Shown: positions 40,024-48,202, numbered from the stretch's first letter. The stretch is 64,000 nucleotides of DNA from Dactylosporangium aurantiacum (GCF_000716715.1 NZ_JNYJ01000034.1:25845-89844); one strand, 5' to 3'. Numbers and translations: made by a program. The notes: generated by a model not told the origin, from the sequence alone.

Positions 40024-41364
40024 GTGTACCAGCGGATGCGGCGCTGGGCGGGTGACCGCCGGATCGCCACGAAGATCATCAGCGTGTCGCTCGTCGTCAC
40101 GGCGATCTTCACCGCGTCCGGCGTCGTCGGCCTGCTCAACCTGCGCCGCCTCGTCGCCGAGCAGGACCGCGAGTACCGCGTCAACGTCGTGGCCCTCGCC
40201 CGGATGACCGCCGTGCGCTCCGCCGTCGGCGCCCAGCAGGAGTCCGTGCTGTCCTACATCCTGTCCGAGCCCGGCTTCTACCGCGATTCGTACGCCACGG
40301 TCATCGCCGAGACCGACGAGGCCATCGACACCGACGTCGAGGCGCTCACCCGCATCGGTCTGCCCGCCGCCGAGCACGAGCGCCTGCGCGCGTTCGCCGC
40401 GACCATCACCGTGTGGCGCACCGCCCGCGACGACGCGCTGGCCGCCGCCCGCGCCGGCGACCAGCGCAGAGCCGCCTCGGCCGTGCTGGTGCGCTCCGAG
40501 GCCATCGCCCGTGCCGTCAAGGACCGCGCGAGCGGCTTCCTGGACCAGCTCGTCGACGCCGTCGCCGAGGGCGCCCGCCGTACCCGGGCCAACAGCGTGC
40601 GCACCGCCCAGCTCACGGGCGTGCTGCTCGGCGTCGGCGCGATCACCGCCGTGCTGCTGTCGGTGCTCGCCGCGCGCACCATCTCCCGGCCGCTGCGCGA
40701 GGTCGTCGACGTCCTCGCCCGGGTGGCCCGCGGCGACCTGAGCCGCCGCGTCGAGCTGGACCGCGACGACGAGGTGGGCCAGATGGGCCGGTCCCTCAAC
40801 GAGACCCTCGGCGTGCTGCGCACCGCGTTCGAGGAGGTGCACCACCGCGCGTCCCACGACGGGCTCACCGGCCTGGCGAACCGGGCCCTGCTGCGCGAGC
40901 GGCTCGCCGCCGCCCGCGGCAACGCCCTGGCCGGGCTGCCGGTGGCGATCCTGCTCGTCGACCTCGACGGGTTCAAACAGGTCAACGACGCGCACGGGCA
41001 CGTCGCCGGCGACCACCTGCTCACCGTCGTCGCCGAGCGGCTCCTCGCCGGGGTGCGCCCCTGCGACACCGTGGCCCGCCTCGGCGGCGACGAGTTCGCG
41101 GTGCTGCTGGACGGCATGGACTCCCGCGAGGCCGTCGACGCCGTCGCCGACCGGCTCCTCACCGCGCTGCAGGTGCCCACCGGCCACCACGGCGCCACGA
41201 TCACCCCGCAGGCGAGCATCGGGGTGTCGCTGTGGGACGGCGACGCGCCGATCGACGCCCTCATGCACGACGCCGACGTCGCCATGTACGCGGCGAAGAC
41301 CGGCGGCAAGGGCCGGGTCGCGCACGCCCACCCGAACGCGCCGACCGGCGCGCGCACGCCCTGA
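40024..41364 (+). CDS. Membrane diguanylate cyclase (4HB sensor-HAMP-GGDEF)
   Basis: A 446-residue inner-membrane enzyme predicted to make c-di-GMP from two GTP. Transmembrane helices at about 15-38 and 200-220 flank a four-helix-bundle sensor (residues 40-195). A HAMP domain follows (about 222-275; ISRPLREVVDVLARVARGDL). The GGDEF domain covers 285-435 with LTGLANRALLRERL, the catalytic RLGGDEFAV and, five residues before it, RPCD, an intact inhibitory I-site. Active-site residues are all present, so it should be active and feedback-inhibited. GTG at 40024 is used; ATG at 40036 is an alternative. The nearby MCP-PilZ gene could respond to its product. Confidence 0.93.
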   Translation: MYQRMRRWAGDRRIATKIISVSLVVTAIFTASGVVGLLNLRRLVAEQDREYRVNVVALARMTAVRSAVGAQQESVLSYILSEPGFYRDSYATVIAETDEAIDTDVEALTRIGLPAAEHERLRAFAATITVWRTARDDALAAARAGDQRRAASAVLVRSEAIARAVKDRASGFLDQLVDAVAEGARRTRANSVRTAQLTGVLLGVGAITAVLLSVLAARTISRPLREVVDVLARVARGDLSRRVELDRDDEVGQMGRSLNETLGVLRTAFEEVHHRASHDGLTGLANRALLRERLAAARGNALAGLPVAILLVDLDGFKQVNDAHGHVAGDHLLTVVAERLLAGVRPCDTVARLGGDEFAVLLDGMDSREAVDAVADRLLTALQVPTGHHGATITPQASIGVSLWDGDAPIDALMHDADVAMYAAKTGGKGRVAHAHPNAPTGARTP

Positions 41365-41388
41365 CCGCGCCGGCCGGCGCGCGCACGC

Positions 41389-42252
41389 TCACCTGAATGC
41401 GTCGGCCGGGTCCGCGTAGGCCATCATCAGCACGACCCTGCCGTCCTCGACGGTGAACACGTCGGCGACCGTCGCCTCGGCGTGGCTGCCGTCGCGCAGT
41501 ACCCCCCACACGTGGTGCACCACGACGATCTGCTCGCCGCGGCGGTGCGCGACCGGCTCCGAGTGCAGCTCCGCCCACCCCTCGTAGGAGGCGCGCAGGT
41601 ACGCCGCGACCGCGGCCGGGCCGCGATGGTGCCCGCCGCCGGGGAACTCGTCCGGCTCGACCCAGTCCACGTCGGGCGCCAGGTCCCGCACCGCGGCGTC
41701 GATGTCACCCCGGGCGAACGCGGCGTAGGCGCGCAGCACCAGCGCGGTGTCCGGGTCGAGCTCCTCCGCCGTGTAGGTCCCGCCGCCCGAGCTGTGCCGC
41801 GGCGCCGGGCGGTCCCGCTCCCGGGAGTACCGCCGCTGCTGGCTGCCGGGTCCGGTCCGCGCCGTCACCGGCAGCGCCACCAGGTGCACCCCGTCGGGGG
41901 CGGCGAGCCGGCCGTGGCCCCACCGCACCCACACCGCGACGCGCCCGGCGCCGGCCTCCGCGGCGAGCTTGTCGACCGTGCGCCGCCGGTCGCCGTGGTC
42001 GACCTCGACCACCACCGGCGGCCCGTCCGGCCGGGCGAACGCGACGTCGACGACGGAGTGCTGCCGCTCGTACGGCGCGGGCAGCCGCACGACGCTCGCC
42101 GCCCGGCGGTAGCTGCGCCACCCCCGCGCCTCGCCCCACGCCACGACCGCGTCCACGATGAGCGCGGTGACCTCCTCGGCGCCGCGGTCGGTGAACGTGA
42201 TCGGCTGCAGCGCCTCGGCCAGATCCGGGACGATGTCCGCGACGATGTCCAT
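41389..42252 (-). CDS. Two-domain protein: nuclease-like domain plus SnoaL-like domain
   Basis: A 287-residue fusion. Residues 1-130 (TDRGAEEVTALIVDAVVAWG, SVVDVAFARPDGPPVVVEVD, RRTVDKLAAEAGAGRVAVWV) resemble a restriction endonuclease-like fold in which Asp and Glu of VVDVAF and VVEVDHG would be metal ligands. Residues 165-285 are a SnoaL/NTF2-like cone (VLRAYAAFARGDIDAAVRDL, VHHVWGVLRDGSHAEAT, VADVFTVEDGRVVLMMAYAD). The linker is Arg/Ser/Gly-rich. ATG at 42252 lies 6 nt after TAGCGT on the minus strand. The nuclease-like call is tentative; the SnoaL call is firm. No function is known for the combination. Confidence 0.7.
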   Translation of the reverse strand: MDIVADIVPDLAEALQPITFTDRGAEEVTALIVDAVVAWGEARGWRSYRRAASVVRLPAPYERQHSVVDVAFARPDGPPVVVEVDHGDRRRTVDKLAAEAGAGRVAVWVRWGHGRLAAPDGVHLVALPVTARTGPGSQQRRYSRERDRPAPRHSSGGGTYTAEELDPDTALVLRAYAAFARGDIDAAVRDLAPDVDWVEPDEFPGGGHHRGPAAVAAYLRASYEGWAELHSEPVAHRRGEQIVVVHHVWGVLRDGSHAEATVADVFTVEDGRVVLMMAYADPADAFR

Positions 42253-42359
42253 GCGAAAACGCTACAAGGCAGACGCCGCAGGGCGCCGCGACGTTGCAAG
42301 CGCGGCAGATGGGATTTGTCATCTTGAATCGGTCATGGCGCGTGGTTAGCGTCCGGAAC

Positions 42360-43367
42360 ATGACGAACCAGCTCACCCGCCGCGCCGCCATCGCGCTCGG
42401 CGCCGGTGCCGCCGCCGTCCCCATCGTCGGCTCCCCGGCCGCGGCGGCGCCGTCCGCCGAGCGCTCGCTGCCGCCCGCCGAGCGGATCCGCCGCGTCTAC
42501 GAGCGGCAGAAGGCCAGGGCCGGCGGCACCTGGCACTCCCACATCGCCCTGGTCGACGCGGCCGGGGTGCCGCAGCCCGTCGTGCAGGACGACGCCGACC
42601 ACGTCACCAAGGGCTACAGCGTGCAGAAGCTCGCCGTGGCCACCGCCGTCATGGACAAGATCGACCGCGGCGAGCTGTCCCTCGGCCAGAAGCTCGACCT
42701 GCGGGCCGACATCATCCTCGGCGGCACCGGCATCTACTTCCTGCACACCGTGTGGGGCGACGAGATCACCGTCGCCAACTTCCTCACCGCGATGCTGCTG
42801 GTGTCGGACAACACCGCGGTACGCATGTGCGGCCGGGTCGTACCCGCCCTGGAGATCAACGAGATCCTCGCCTCGAAGGGGTTCGTGCACACCCGGGTCG
42901 AGCCGGTCGCCAACCCGAACCGGTTCTTCCTCGGCGACACCACCCCGCGCGAGATCCACGACCTGCTGTGGCGGCTGGCCACGAAGACGCTGCTGAGCCC
43001 GGCGTCCTGCGACTTCCTGCTGGGCATCCTGCGCTGGATCAACGGCTACCACGACGGCATCCGGCGCAACATGTCCTCCGAGGAGCGCAGCCGGGTCGCG
43101 TCGAAGTACGGCCAGGACTTCAACACCCTCGGCGCGTCCCGGCACGAGGCCGGCGTCATGTTCGGCGCCGACGGCGCCCCGGCGCTGGTGTACGGGCTGT
43201 TCGCGGAGGGCCTCGGCGACCTGGACAACTACGGCGCGACCCACCCCGCGGTCGAGGCGCACGCCGTGCTGGGCCGGACCATGTTCGACGTCATCAGCCG
43301 CACGACGGTGCCCGCCGTCACGGCGAAGCAGCCGCTGCGGCCCTTCACCGCGGTCGACGGGGGCTGA
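42360..43367 (+). CDS. Secreted class A beta-lactamase-like serine hydrolase
   Basis: A 335-residue exported protein. A twin-arginine signal (LTRRAAIALGAGAAAVPIVG, cleavage near residue 30) is followed by a penicillin-recognising fold. The nucleophile motif SxxK is in GYSVQKLAVATAV near residue 84, and SDN is in LLVSDNTAVRM near residue 143. The expected third motif KTG or KSG is not obvious; the equivalent place reads RHEAGVMFG. Activity as a true beta-lactamase is therefore uncertain and a related hydrolase or transpeptidase-like role is possible. ATG at 42360 follows TAGCGT by 7 nt. Its 3' end overlaps the convergent hydrolase gene by 23 bp. Confidence 0.85.
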   Translation: MTNQLTRRAAIALGAGAAAVPIVGSPAAAAPSAERSLPPAERIRRVYERQKARAGGTWHSHIALVDAAGVPQPVVQDDADHVTKGYSVQKLAVATAVMDKIDRGELSLGQKLDLRADIILGGTGIYFLHTVWGDEITVANFLTAMLLVSDNTAVRMCGRVVPALEINEILASKGFVHTRVEPVANPNRFFLGDTTPREIHDLLWRLATKTLLSPASCDFLLGILRWINGYHDGIRRNMSSEERSRVASKYGQDFNTLGASRHEAGVMFGADGAPALVYGLFAEGLGDLDNYGATHPAVEAHAVLGRTMFDVISRTTVPAVTAKQPLRPFTAVDGG

Positions 43368-44148
43368 CCCGGGCCAGGACCGCATCGAGGAGCCGGTCCG
43401 GCGCCTCGTCGGGGATCCAGTGGCTGACGCCCTCCAGGGTCACGAACCGGTAGTCTCCGGTCACGTGCGCCGCGCACCGCCGGGCGGCGTGACCGGAGAT
43501 CGCCACGTCCCGGTCGCTCCAGACGTACGTGGTCGGCACGGTGACCGGTCCGATGCCCTTGAGGTCGTGGCCGGAGGCCGACCGGTACCAGTTGAGGGCG
43601 CCGGTCAGGGAGTCCGGCGGCAGCGTCGGGTTGCCGCCCGCGATGCGCCGCAGCAGCGCCCCGCCGCGGGCGGACAGCACCTTCTCCGGCAGCCACGGGG
43701 TGCGGAAGAACAGCATGTAGGCCGACCGGACCGCCTGGGCGGGATCCTTCTTGACCGAGGTCGCGTAGGCCAGGGGGTGCGGCACGGACACGGCGGTCAG
43801 CGTGCGCACCCGGTCCGGGTGGCGGGCCGCGACGTGCCACGCGACCACGGCACCCCAGTCGTGCCCGACGACGTGCGCGTCCGGCAGCCCCAGCGCGTCG
43901 AGGACGGCGACGGCGTCGGCGACGGTCTCGGCCATCCGGTACGCGGCGCTGCCCGCCGGCCGGGCACCGGGGGAGTAGCCGCGCTGGTCCAGGGCGAACG
44001 TGCGCAGGCCGGCGTCGTGCAGCCCGCCGGTGATCCCGTCCCACTCCCGGCTGTCCTGCGGAAACCCGTGCAGCAGCAGGACCGGGTCGCCGTCGGCGGG
44101 GCCGCCGGCACGCACGTCGAAGGTCAACCCGCGAACGTCGATGCGCAT
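43345..44148 (-). CDS. Alpha/beta hydrolase, epoxide hydrolase-like
   Basis: A 267-residue soluble enzyme. The oxyanion-hole motif is LLLHGFPQDSREWD near residue 27 (HGxP) and the nucleophile elbow is VVGHDWGAVVAW near residue 95, with Asp as nucleophile as in epoxide hydrolases and haloalkane dehalogenases. The acid is in TYVWSDRDVAI and the catalytic His in LEGVSHWIPDEAP. ATG at 44148 is chosen because TACCGT (44155-44160, minus strand) lies 6 nt upstream; ATG at 44163 would overlap that hexamer. The substrate is probably a small epoxide or halide but cannot be specified. Confidence 0.9.
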   Translation of the reverse strand: MRIDVRGLTFDVRAGGPADGDPVLLLHGFPQDSREWDGITGGLHDAGLRTFALDQRGYSPGARPAGSAAYRMAETVADAVAVLDALGLPDAHVVGHDWGAVVAWHVAARHPDRVRTLTAVSVPHPLAYATSVKKDPAQAVRSAYMLFFRTPWLPEKVLSARGGALLRRIAGGNPTLPPDSLTGALNWYRSASGHDLKGIGPVTVPTTYVWSDRDVAISGHAARRCAAHVTGDYRFVTLEGVSHWIPDEAPDRLLDAVLARVSPRRPR

Positions 44149-44154
44149 CCGGTG

Positions 44155-44164
44155 ACGGTACATT
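44155..44164. promoter_or_regulatory. Overlapping divergent -10 elements
   Basis: TACCGT on the minus strand (44155-44160) serves the hydrolase gene at N6 and TACATT on the plus strand (44159-44164) serves the transglutaminase-like gene at N7. The two hexamers share two base pairs, so initiation in one direction should exclude the other. Confidence 0.55.
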
Positions 44165-44171
44165 GAGGCGC

Positions 44172-44999
44172 ATGGTCGATCGGTACCGGTCGCAGTCCGC
44201 CTACAGTGACCCGGGACCGCACGCGGCGCTGCTCGACAGGGTGCCGACGGACGTTCCCGGCCTGGTCGGCGTGGTGCGCAACGTGATCGTGCACTACTAC
44301 GCGCAGGGCCTGTCCTTTGTGGGCGAACGACTTGCCGAGGTCGACTCGCGGTGGGTGTCGCGGATCCTGACCGTGGACCGGTCCCGGCACACCCGCCCGC
44401 TCGGCGCGCCCCGCGAGCCGAAGTCCCGGGTGGTCGGCTGCGCCCGCGACTTCGCCCTGCTGACCGTCGCCACGCTGCGCCACCGCCGGGTCGCCGCCCG
44501 TACCCGCATCGGCTTCGCCGGCTACTTCGGCGACGCGTTCCACTACGACCACGTGGTGGCCGAGTACTGGAACGGCGAGCGCTGGGTCCGCGTCGACGCC
44601 CAGCTCGACCCGGGCACCGGCGACGTCGACCCGTTCGACGTGCGCCGGTTCATCACCGCCGCCGAGGCGTGGACCGCGCACCGCCGCGAGGAGATCGACC
44701 CCGACAACTTCGGTGCGGACCCGGTCGGGCCGTACCGCGGCCATCGCTTCCTGCTCGACCAGGTCCGCCACGAGCTGGCCCACCGCCAGCGCGACGAGCT
44801 GCTGCTGTGGGACGAGTGGGGGTCGATGGACGAGGACCTCGCCGACTGGGTCGCGCAGCGCCTCGTCGCCGCCGACGCGGGTGACGCCGCGGCGGAGGAC
44901 GAGCTGGCCGCCCGCTACGCCGCCGACCCGGCCCTGCACCCCGGCGGCCGGGTGCACTGCGTCTCGCCGAGCGGGCTGGACGCCTGGGTCGACGTCTGA
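44172..44999 (+). CDS. Transglutaminase-like domain protein
   Basis: A 275-residue cytoplasmic protein with a transglutaminase/papain-like core at about 85-160. The candidate Cys is in VGCARDFALLTVATL, the His in FHYDHVVAEYWNGERW and the Asp in VRVDAQLD, the usual Cys-His-Asp order. A long C-terminal helical region follows (PYRGHRFLLDQVRHELAHRQ, LLWDEWGSMDEDLADWVA). It could be a cysteine protease or deamidase; the substrate is unknown. ATG at 44172 lies 7 nt after TACATT. Confidence 0.88.
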   Translation: MVDRYRSQSAYSDPGPHAALLDRVPTDVPGLVGVVRNVIVHYYAQGLSFVGERLAEVDSRWVSRILTVDRSRHTRPLGAPREPKSRVVGCARDFALLTVATLRHRRVAARTRIGFAGYFGDAFHYDHVVAEYWNGERWVRVDAQLDPGTGDVDPFDVRRFITAAEAWTAHRREEIDPDNFGADPVGPYRGHRFLLDQVRHELAHRQRDELLLWDEWGSMDEDLADWVAQRLVAADAGDAAAEDELAARYAADPALHPGGRVHCVSPSGLDAWVDV

Positions 45000-45003
45000 C
45001 GGG

Positions 45004-45711
45004 TCAGGGCGGGGCCGGCTGCGCCGCGTAGAGGGCGTCGAAGACCGGCAGCGGGTTCAGCGTCGTGGACGACCGGGCCCGGTCGCCGGCGATCAGCGCC
45101 GAGCAGGTCGGGTCGACGAGCACCGCGACGGGCGGCTGCCCCTGGTACGTGAACACCAGGCTGAGCTGGACCGGCCACGTGATCGGCAGGCACGCCTGGT
45201 CCGCCGCGACGGGCGGCAGCGCGTTGAGGACCGCGGTGAGGCGGTCGACGCCGGTGGTGAGCACCCTCGGCACGGCCGCGCCGGTGCCCGGCGGCGCGGC
45301 CGTGCCCGTGCCGGGTGGCGTGGTCGTGCCGGGCGCGGGGCGGCCGGGCCGGGTCGCGGCCAGGGGTGTCTCGCACCGGGTGACGGTGGTGGCGCCGGGC
45401 GGGACGAGGAGACCGCCCGCGTCGGTGGGCACCAGCCCGCCGACCCGCAGCGGCACCTCGGCGCAGTTCACCGCGGACCAGGCCGCGCCCGAGGCGAACG
45501 GTGACGCGCCCGGCGACGGCGGCGCCATCGACGGCGACGCCGCCGCGCCGCCGGAAGCTCCCGGCGGGCCGCCCGGCGCCGCGCCGGCCGTGACGCCTGA
45601 GGTGCCTGGGGTGCCCGCGACGCCGGGGTCCGGGGGCGTGCCGGCGAGCGCCGCGGCGCCGCTCGCGGCGAGCGCCGCGGCGGCGAGCGTCACCGGGACG
45701 GGGACGGCCAT
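45004..45711 (-). CDS. Secreted low-complexity hypothetical protein
   Basis: A 235-residue protein with an N-terminal hydrophobic signal (MAVPVPVTLAAAALAASGAA). It then has long Gly/Pro/Ala/Thr-rich stretches (GTPPDPGVAGTPGTSGVTAG, GTTTPPGTGTAAPPGTG) and two short ordered parts with Cys residues (AWSAVNCAEVPLRVGG, ACLPITWPVQLSLVFTYQGQ). It probably lies outside the membrane. No family is recognised. ATG at 45711 lies 7 nt after TAGCCT on the minus strand; that hexamer contains the stop codon of the upstream DinB gene. Confidence 0.75.
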   Translation of the reverse strand: MAVPVPVTLAAAALAASGAAALAGTPPDPGVAGTPGTSGVTAGAAPGGPPGASGGAAASPSMAPPSPGASPFASGAAWSAVNCAEVPLRVGGLVPTDAGGLLVPPGATTVTRCETPLAATRPGRPAPGTTTPPGTGTAAPPGTGAAVPRVLTTGVDRLTAVLNALPPVAADQACLPITWPVQLSLVFTYQGQPPVAVLVDPTCSALIAGDRARSSTTLNPLPVFDALYAAQPAPP

Positions 45712-45721
45712 GCCCTCCAGG

Positions 45722-46306
45722 CTAGGCGGGCCGCTCCCCGGCGGTGGCGGGTTGCCAGGGCTGCACCCATGGCGTCGCCGGCCAGCCCTCGGCGGCGGCC
45801 ATCAGCGGCCAGCAGGTGGCGCCGTCGACGCCCTCCCTGACGATGTCGGCGTGCCCGGCGTGGCGGGCGGTCTCCTCGATGAGGTGCAGCAGCACCCAGC
45901 GCACCGACCAGTGCTCGACGTCGTCGGGGAACCACGGCACGCCCTTCGGCACCGGCACGGGCCGGCCCATGTCCTCGATCCCGGCGACCGCCGCGGCGGT
46001 CTCCTCGGCGGCCTTCGCGTAGTCGGCGAGGACCTCGGCGAGGGTCTCGTCCTCGCGGAGGCGGAAACCGTCCTCGTAGTCGACGGCCTGACCGGGCTCC
46101 CGCAGCATGATCGACACCCAGTTGCGCTCCATCTGGGCGAGGTGCTTGACCAGGCCGCCGACGGTGAGGCTGCTCGCGGTCGGCGCGAGCCGGGCCTGCT
46201 CGTCGGTGAGGCCGTAGGCGGCGTTGCGCACGCCCTGCCGCTGCTGGTCCAGGAAGGCGAGCAGCCCTGAGCGCTCGTCGGCGACCGGTGGCACGTTACC
46301 TGGCAT
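45722..46306 (-). CDS. DinB family protein (DUF664)
   Basis: A 194-residue four-helix-bundle protein of the DinB/YfiT clan. The metal-ligand histidines are expected in GGLVKHLAQMERNWVSIML (near residue 54) and in VLLHLIEETARHAGHADIVR (near 140-150), and both segments are intact. Actinomycete members include mycothiol-dependent enzymes and many of unknown role. ATG at 46306. It is followed on the same strand by a secreted protein gene that appears to have its own promoter over this gene's stop codon. Confidence 0.92.
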   Translation of the reverse strand: MPGNVPPVADERSGLLAFLDQQRQGVRNAAYGLTDEQARLAPTASSLTVGGLVKHLAQMERNWVSIMLREPGQAVDYEDGFRLREDETLAEVLADYAKAAEETAAAVAGIEDMGRPVPVPKGVPWFPDDVEHWSVRWVLLHLIEETARHAGHADIVREGVDGATCWPLMAAAEGWPATPWVQPWQPATAGERPA

Positions 46307-46387
46307 GGCGGTGACCCTTCTCCGCGGGACTGATGGACACCATCCTGCCCAGGGTTGCGGCCAGTTTCTGTCCGCAACCGGAACCTG

Positions 46388-46978
46388 TCACCCGGCGGGT
46401 GTCGGCGGCAGCGGCAGCGGCAGGCCGGGCAGCCCGTCGAGGCTGGTGGCGACGTGCTCCTTGCCGGCGAAGTAGCGGTCCAGTGACGCGTCGTCCTCCC
46501 GGGCGAAGCGCTTGGCGTGCAGGTCGCGGTCGGCGTCGTACGTCATGAACGGCACCGCGTAGCCGCACGTGTCGCGAATCAGCTCGGCGTGCACGACGAT
46601 GATCGCGCGCAGCCCGTGCTGGGTGGTGTCGATGCCCGGGAAGTGCGGCATCAGCTGCGCCCAGCGCGGGTCGTCGCGGAACACCGGCTCGCCGCGGCCG
46701 TGCACCCGCACGATGTTGGGCGGCCCGTCGAACGCGCACCACATGAGCGTGATCCGCCCGTTCTCGCGCAGGTGCGCGATCGTCTCGGCGTTGCTGCCGG
46801 CGAAGTCGAGGTATGCCACGGTGTGCTCGTCGAGCACGGCGAACGACCCGGTGAGCCCTTTCGGGGACAGGTTCACGGTGCCGTCGCCGGACAGCGGTGC
46901 GGTCGCGGTGAAGAAGATGTGCTGCGCCTCGATGAAGGTGCGCAGCCGGCCGTCGATACGTTCGTACACCTTGCCCAT
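46388..46978 (-). CDS. Pyridoxamine 5'-phosphate oxidase family protein
   Basis: A 196-residue protein with the split-barrel flavin fold. Typical segments are FIEAQHIFFTATAPLSGDGT (residues 15-34), NLSPKGLTGSFAVLDEHTVA, YLDFAGSNAETIAHLRENGR and ITLMWCAFDGPPNIVRVHG. The group binds FMN or F420 and reduces small molecules, or acts as a general stress flavoprotein. ATG at 46978 has GGAGG upstream. The C-terminal 60 residues are specific to this subfamily. Substrate unknown. Confidence 0.9.
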   Translation of the reverse strand: MGKVYERIDGRLRTFIEAQHIFFTATAPLSGDGTVNLSPKGLTGSFAVLDEHTVAYLDFAGSNAETIAHLRENGRITLMWCAFDGPPNIVRVHGRGEPVFRDDPRWAQLMPHFPGIDTTQHGLRAIIVVHAELIRDTCGYAVPFMTYDADRDLHAKRFAREDDASLDRYFAGKEHVATSLDGLPGLPLPLPPTPAG

Positions 46979-47035
46979 GCCGCCATCCTCCCGCTCACCG
47001 GGCGTGGGCGTCAGCCCCGTTTCCCATGACGGCGG

Positions 47036-48061
47036 TTACAGCGGCAGCAGCGCCGGCGCGGCCGTGCTCTCCCGGACCACGAGCCTGGTGGCCAGCTCGA
47101 TGCGGGTCGACTCGATCCGCTCGCCGGCGATGATGCGCAGCAGGGTGCGGGCGGCGGCGACCCCCATCTCGTGCAGCGGCTGGCGGACCGTGGTCAGCGG
47201 CGGCGCCGTCCACTCGGCGAAGTTGAGGTCGTCGAAGCCGACCACGCTCACGTCGTGCGGCACGCTGCGCCCGGCCTGCCGCAGCGCCTCGTAGACGCCG
47301 GTCGCCTGCTGGTCGCTGCCGGCGAAGATCGCGGTCGGCGGGTCGGGCAGGGCCAGGAAGCCGGCCATCGCCCGCAGCCCGCCGTCGTGGTGAAAGTTTC
47401 CGTACCGCACCAGGTGCCGGTCGGCGACGAGCCCCGCGGACTCCAGCGCCGCGCGGTAGCCGGCGATGCGGGCGCGGGTGCACTGCAGCTGCTCCGGCCC
47501 GCCGATCGCGGCGATGCGCCGGTGCCCGAGCCCGACGAGGTGCTCGGTGGCCGCGTAGCCGCCGGCGAAGTTGGTCGCGCCGATCGACGGCACGTCCGGC
47601 GGCGGCTGGCTGACCCCGTCGACGACCACGAACGGCATGCTGCGGCGCGACAGCTCGGCCCGCTGGTGCTCGCTGAGCTCGGACAGCACCAGGATCGCCC
47701 CCTGCGAGCCGCGGGCCAGCAGCGACTCCAGCCACCGCCGGGTGAGGCTCTCCCGGTTGTGCACGGACGACACGACCAGGCCCAGGCCGGCGGCCTCGAC
47801 GACCTCCTCGACGCCGGTGAGGATCGACAGGCCCCAGACGCTGTCCAGCTCGTTGATGACCAGGTCGACGAGGTCGCTGCGGCGGCCGGGCCGGCGGGAG
47901 GCGTGCGGGCGCTGGTAGCCGCGGTCGGCGAGCAGCTGCTCGATGTGTTTGCGGGTGGCGACGGAGACGTCGGTGTGCCCGTTGAGCACCTTCGACACGG
48001 TCGAGATGGCCACGTTCGCCTCGCGGGCGATCTCCGCCATGGTCGGCCGCTTCGTCACCAT
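47036..48061 (-). CDS. LacI family transcriptional regulator
   Basis: A 341-residue sugar-responsive repressor. The helix-turn-helix and hinge are at residues 7-55 (MAEIAREANVAISTVSKVLN, then VSVATRKHIEQLLADRGY), and the rest is a periplasmic binding protein-like ligand domain (VDLVINELDSVWGLSILTGV, FVVVDGVSQPPPDVPSIGAT, IFAGSDQQATGVYEALRQAG). ATG at 48061 has GGGAGGG upstream; the upstream 17 residues in frame are not family-like. Two palindromes CGAAA-N-TTTCG lie just upstream and suit autoregulation. No sugar transport or glycosidase genes are adjacent, so its regulon is elsewhere. Confidence 0.94.
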   Translation of the reverse strand: MVTKRPTMAEIAREANVAISTVSKVLNGHTDVSVATRKHIEQLLADRGYQRPHASRRPGRRSDLVDLVINELDSVWGLSILTGVEEVVEAAGLGLVVSSVHNRESLTRRWLESLLARGSQGAILVLSELSEHQRAELSRRSMPFVVVDGVSQPPPDVPSIGATNFAGGYAATEHLVGLGHRRIAAIGGPEQLQCTRARIAGYRAALESAGLVADRHLVRYGNFHHDGGLRAMAGFLALPDPPTAIFAGSDQQATGVYEALRQAGRSVPHDVSVVGFDDLNFAEWTAPPLTTVRQPLHEMGVAAARTLLRIIAGERIESTRIELATRLVVRESTAAPALLPL

Positions 48062-48092
48062 GCCGCACCCTCCCGTCACCGGCGCGGCATTT

Positions 48093-48103
48093 CGAAAGTT
48101 TCG
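48093..48103. promoter_or_regulatory. LacI-type operator 1 (CGAAAGTTTCG)
   Basis: A perfect 11-bp palindrome with a central G, 32 bp upstream of the lacI-type gene start. The CGAA-N-TTCG core resembles operators described for xylan-related LacI regulators of streptomycetes. Confidence 0.65.
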
Positions 48104-48161
48104 GCCACGCACTGTCCTGATCAGGGACCGTACACCTCCCGAAGCATAGACGAAATACCCT

Positions 48162-48172
48162 CGAAACTTTCG
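48162..48172. promoter_or_regulatory. LacI-type operator 2 (CGAAACTTTCG)
   Basis: A second perfect copy of the palindrome, 69 bp from the first and 31 bp from the stop of the SRPBCC gene. Two copies would allow looping or control of transcription entering from upstream. Confidence 0.6.
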
Positions 48173-48202
48173 GCCCGCTGACGGTGTCCGGGGACGGCCG
48201 GG

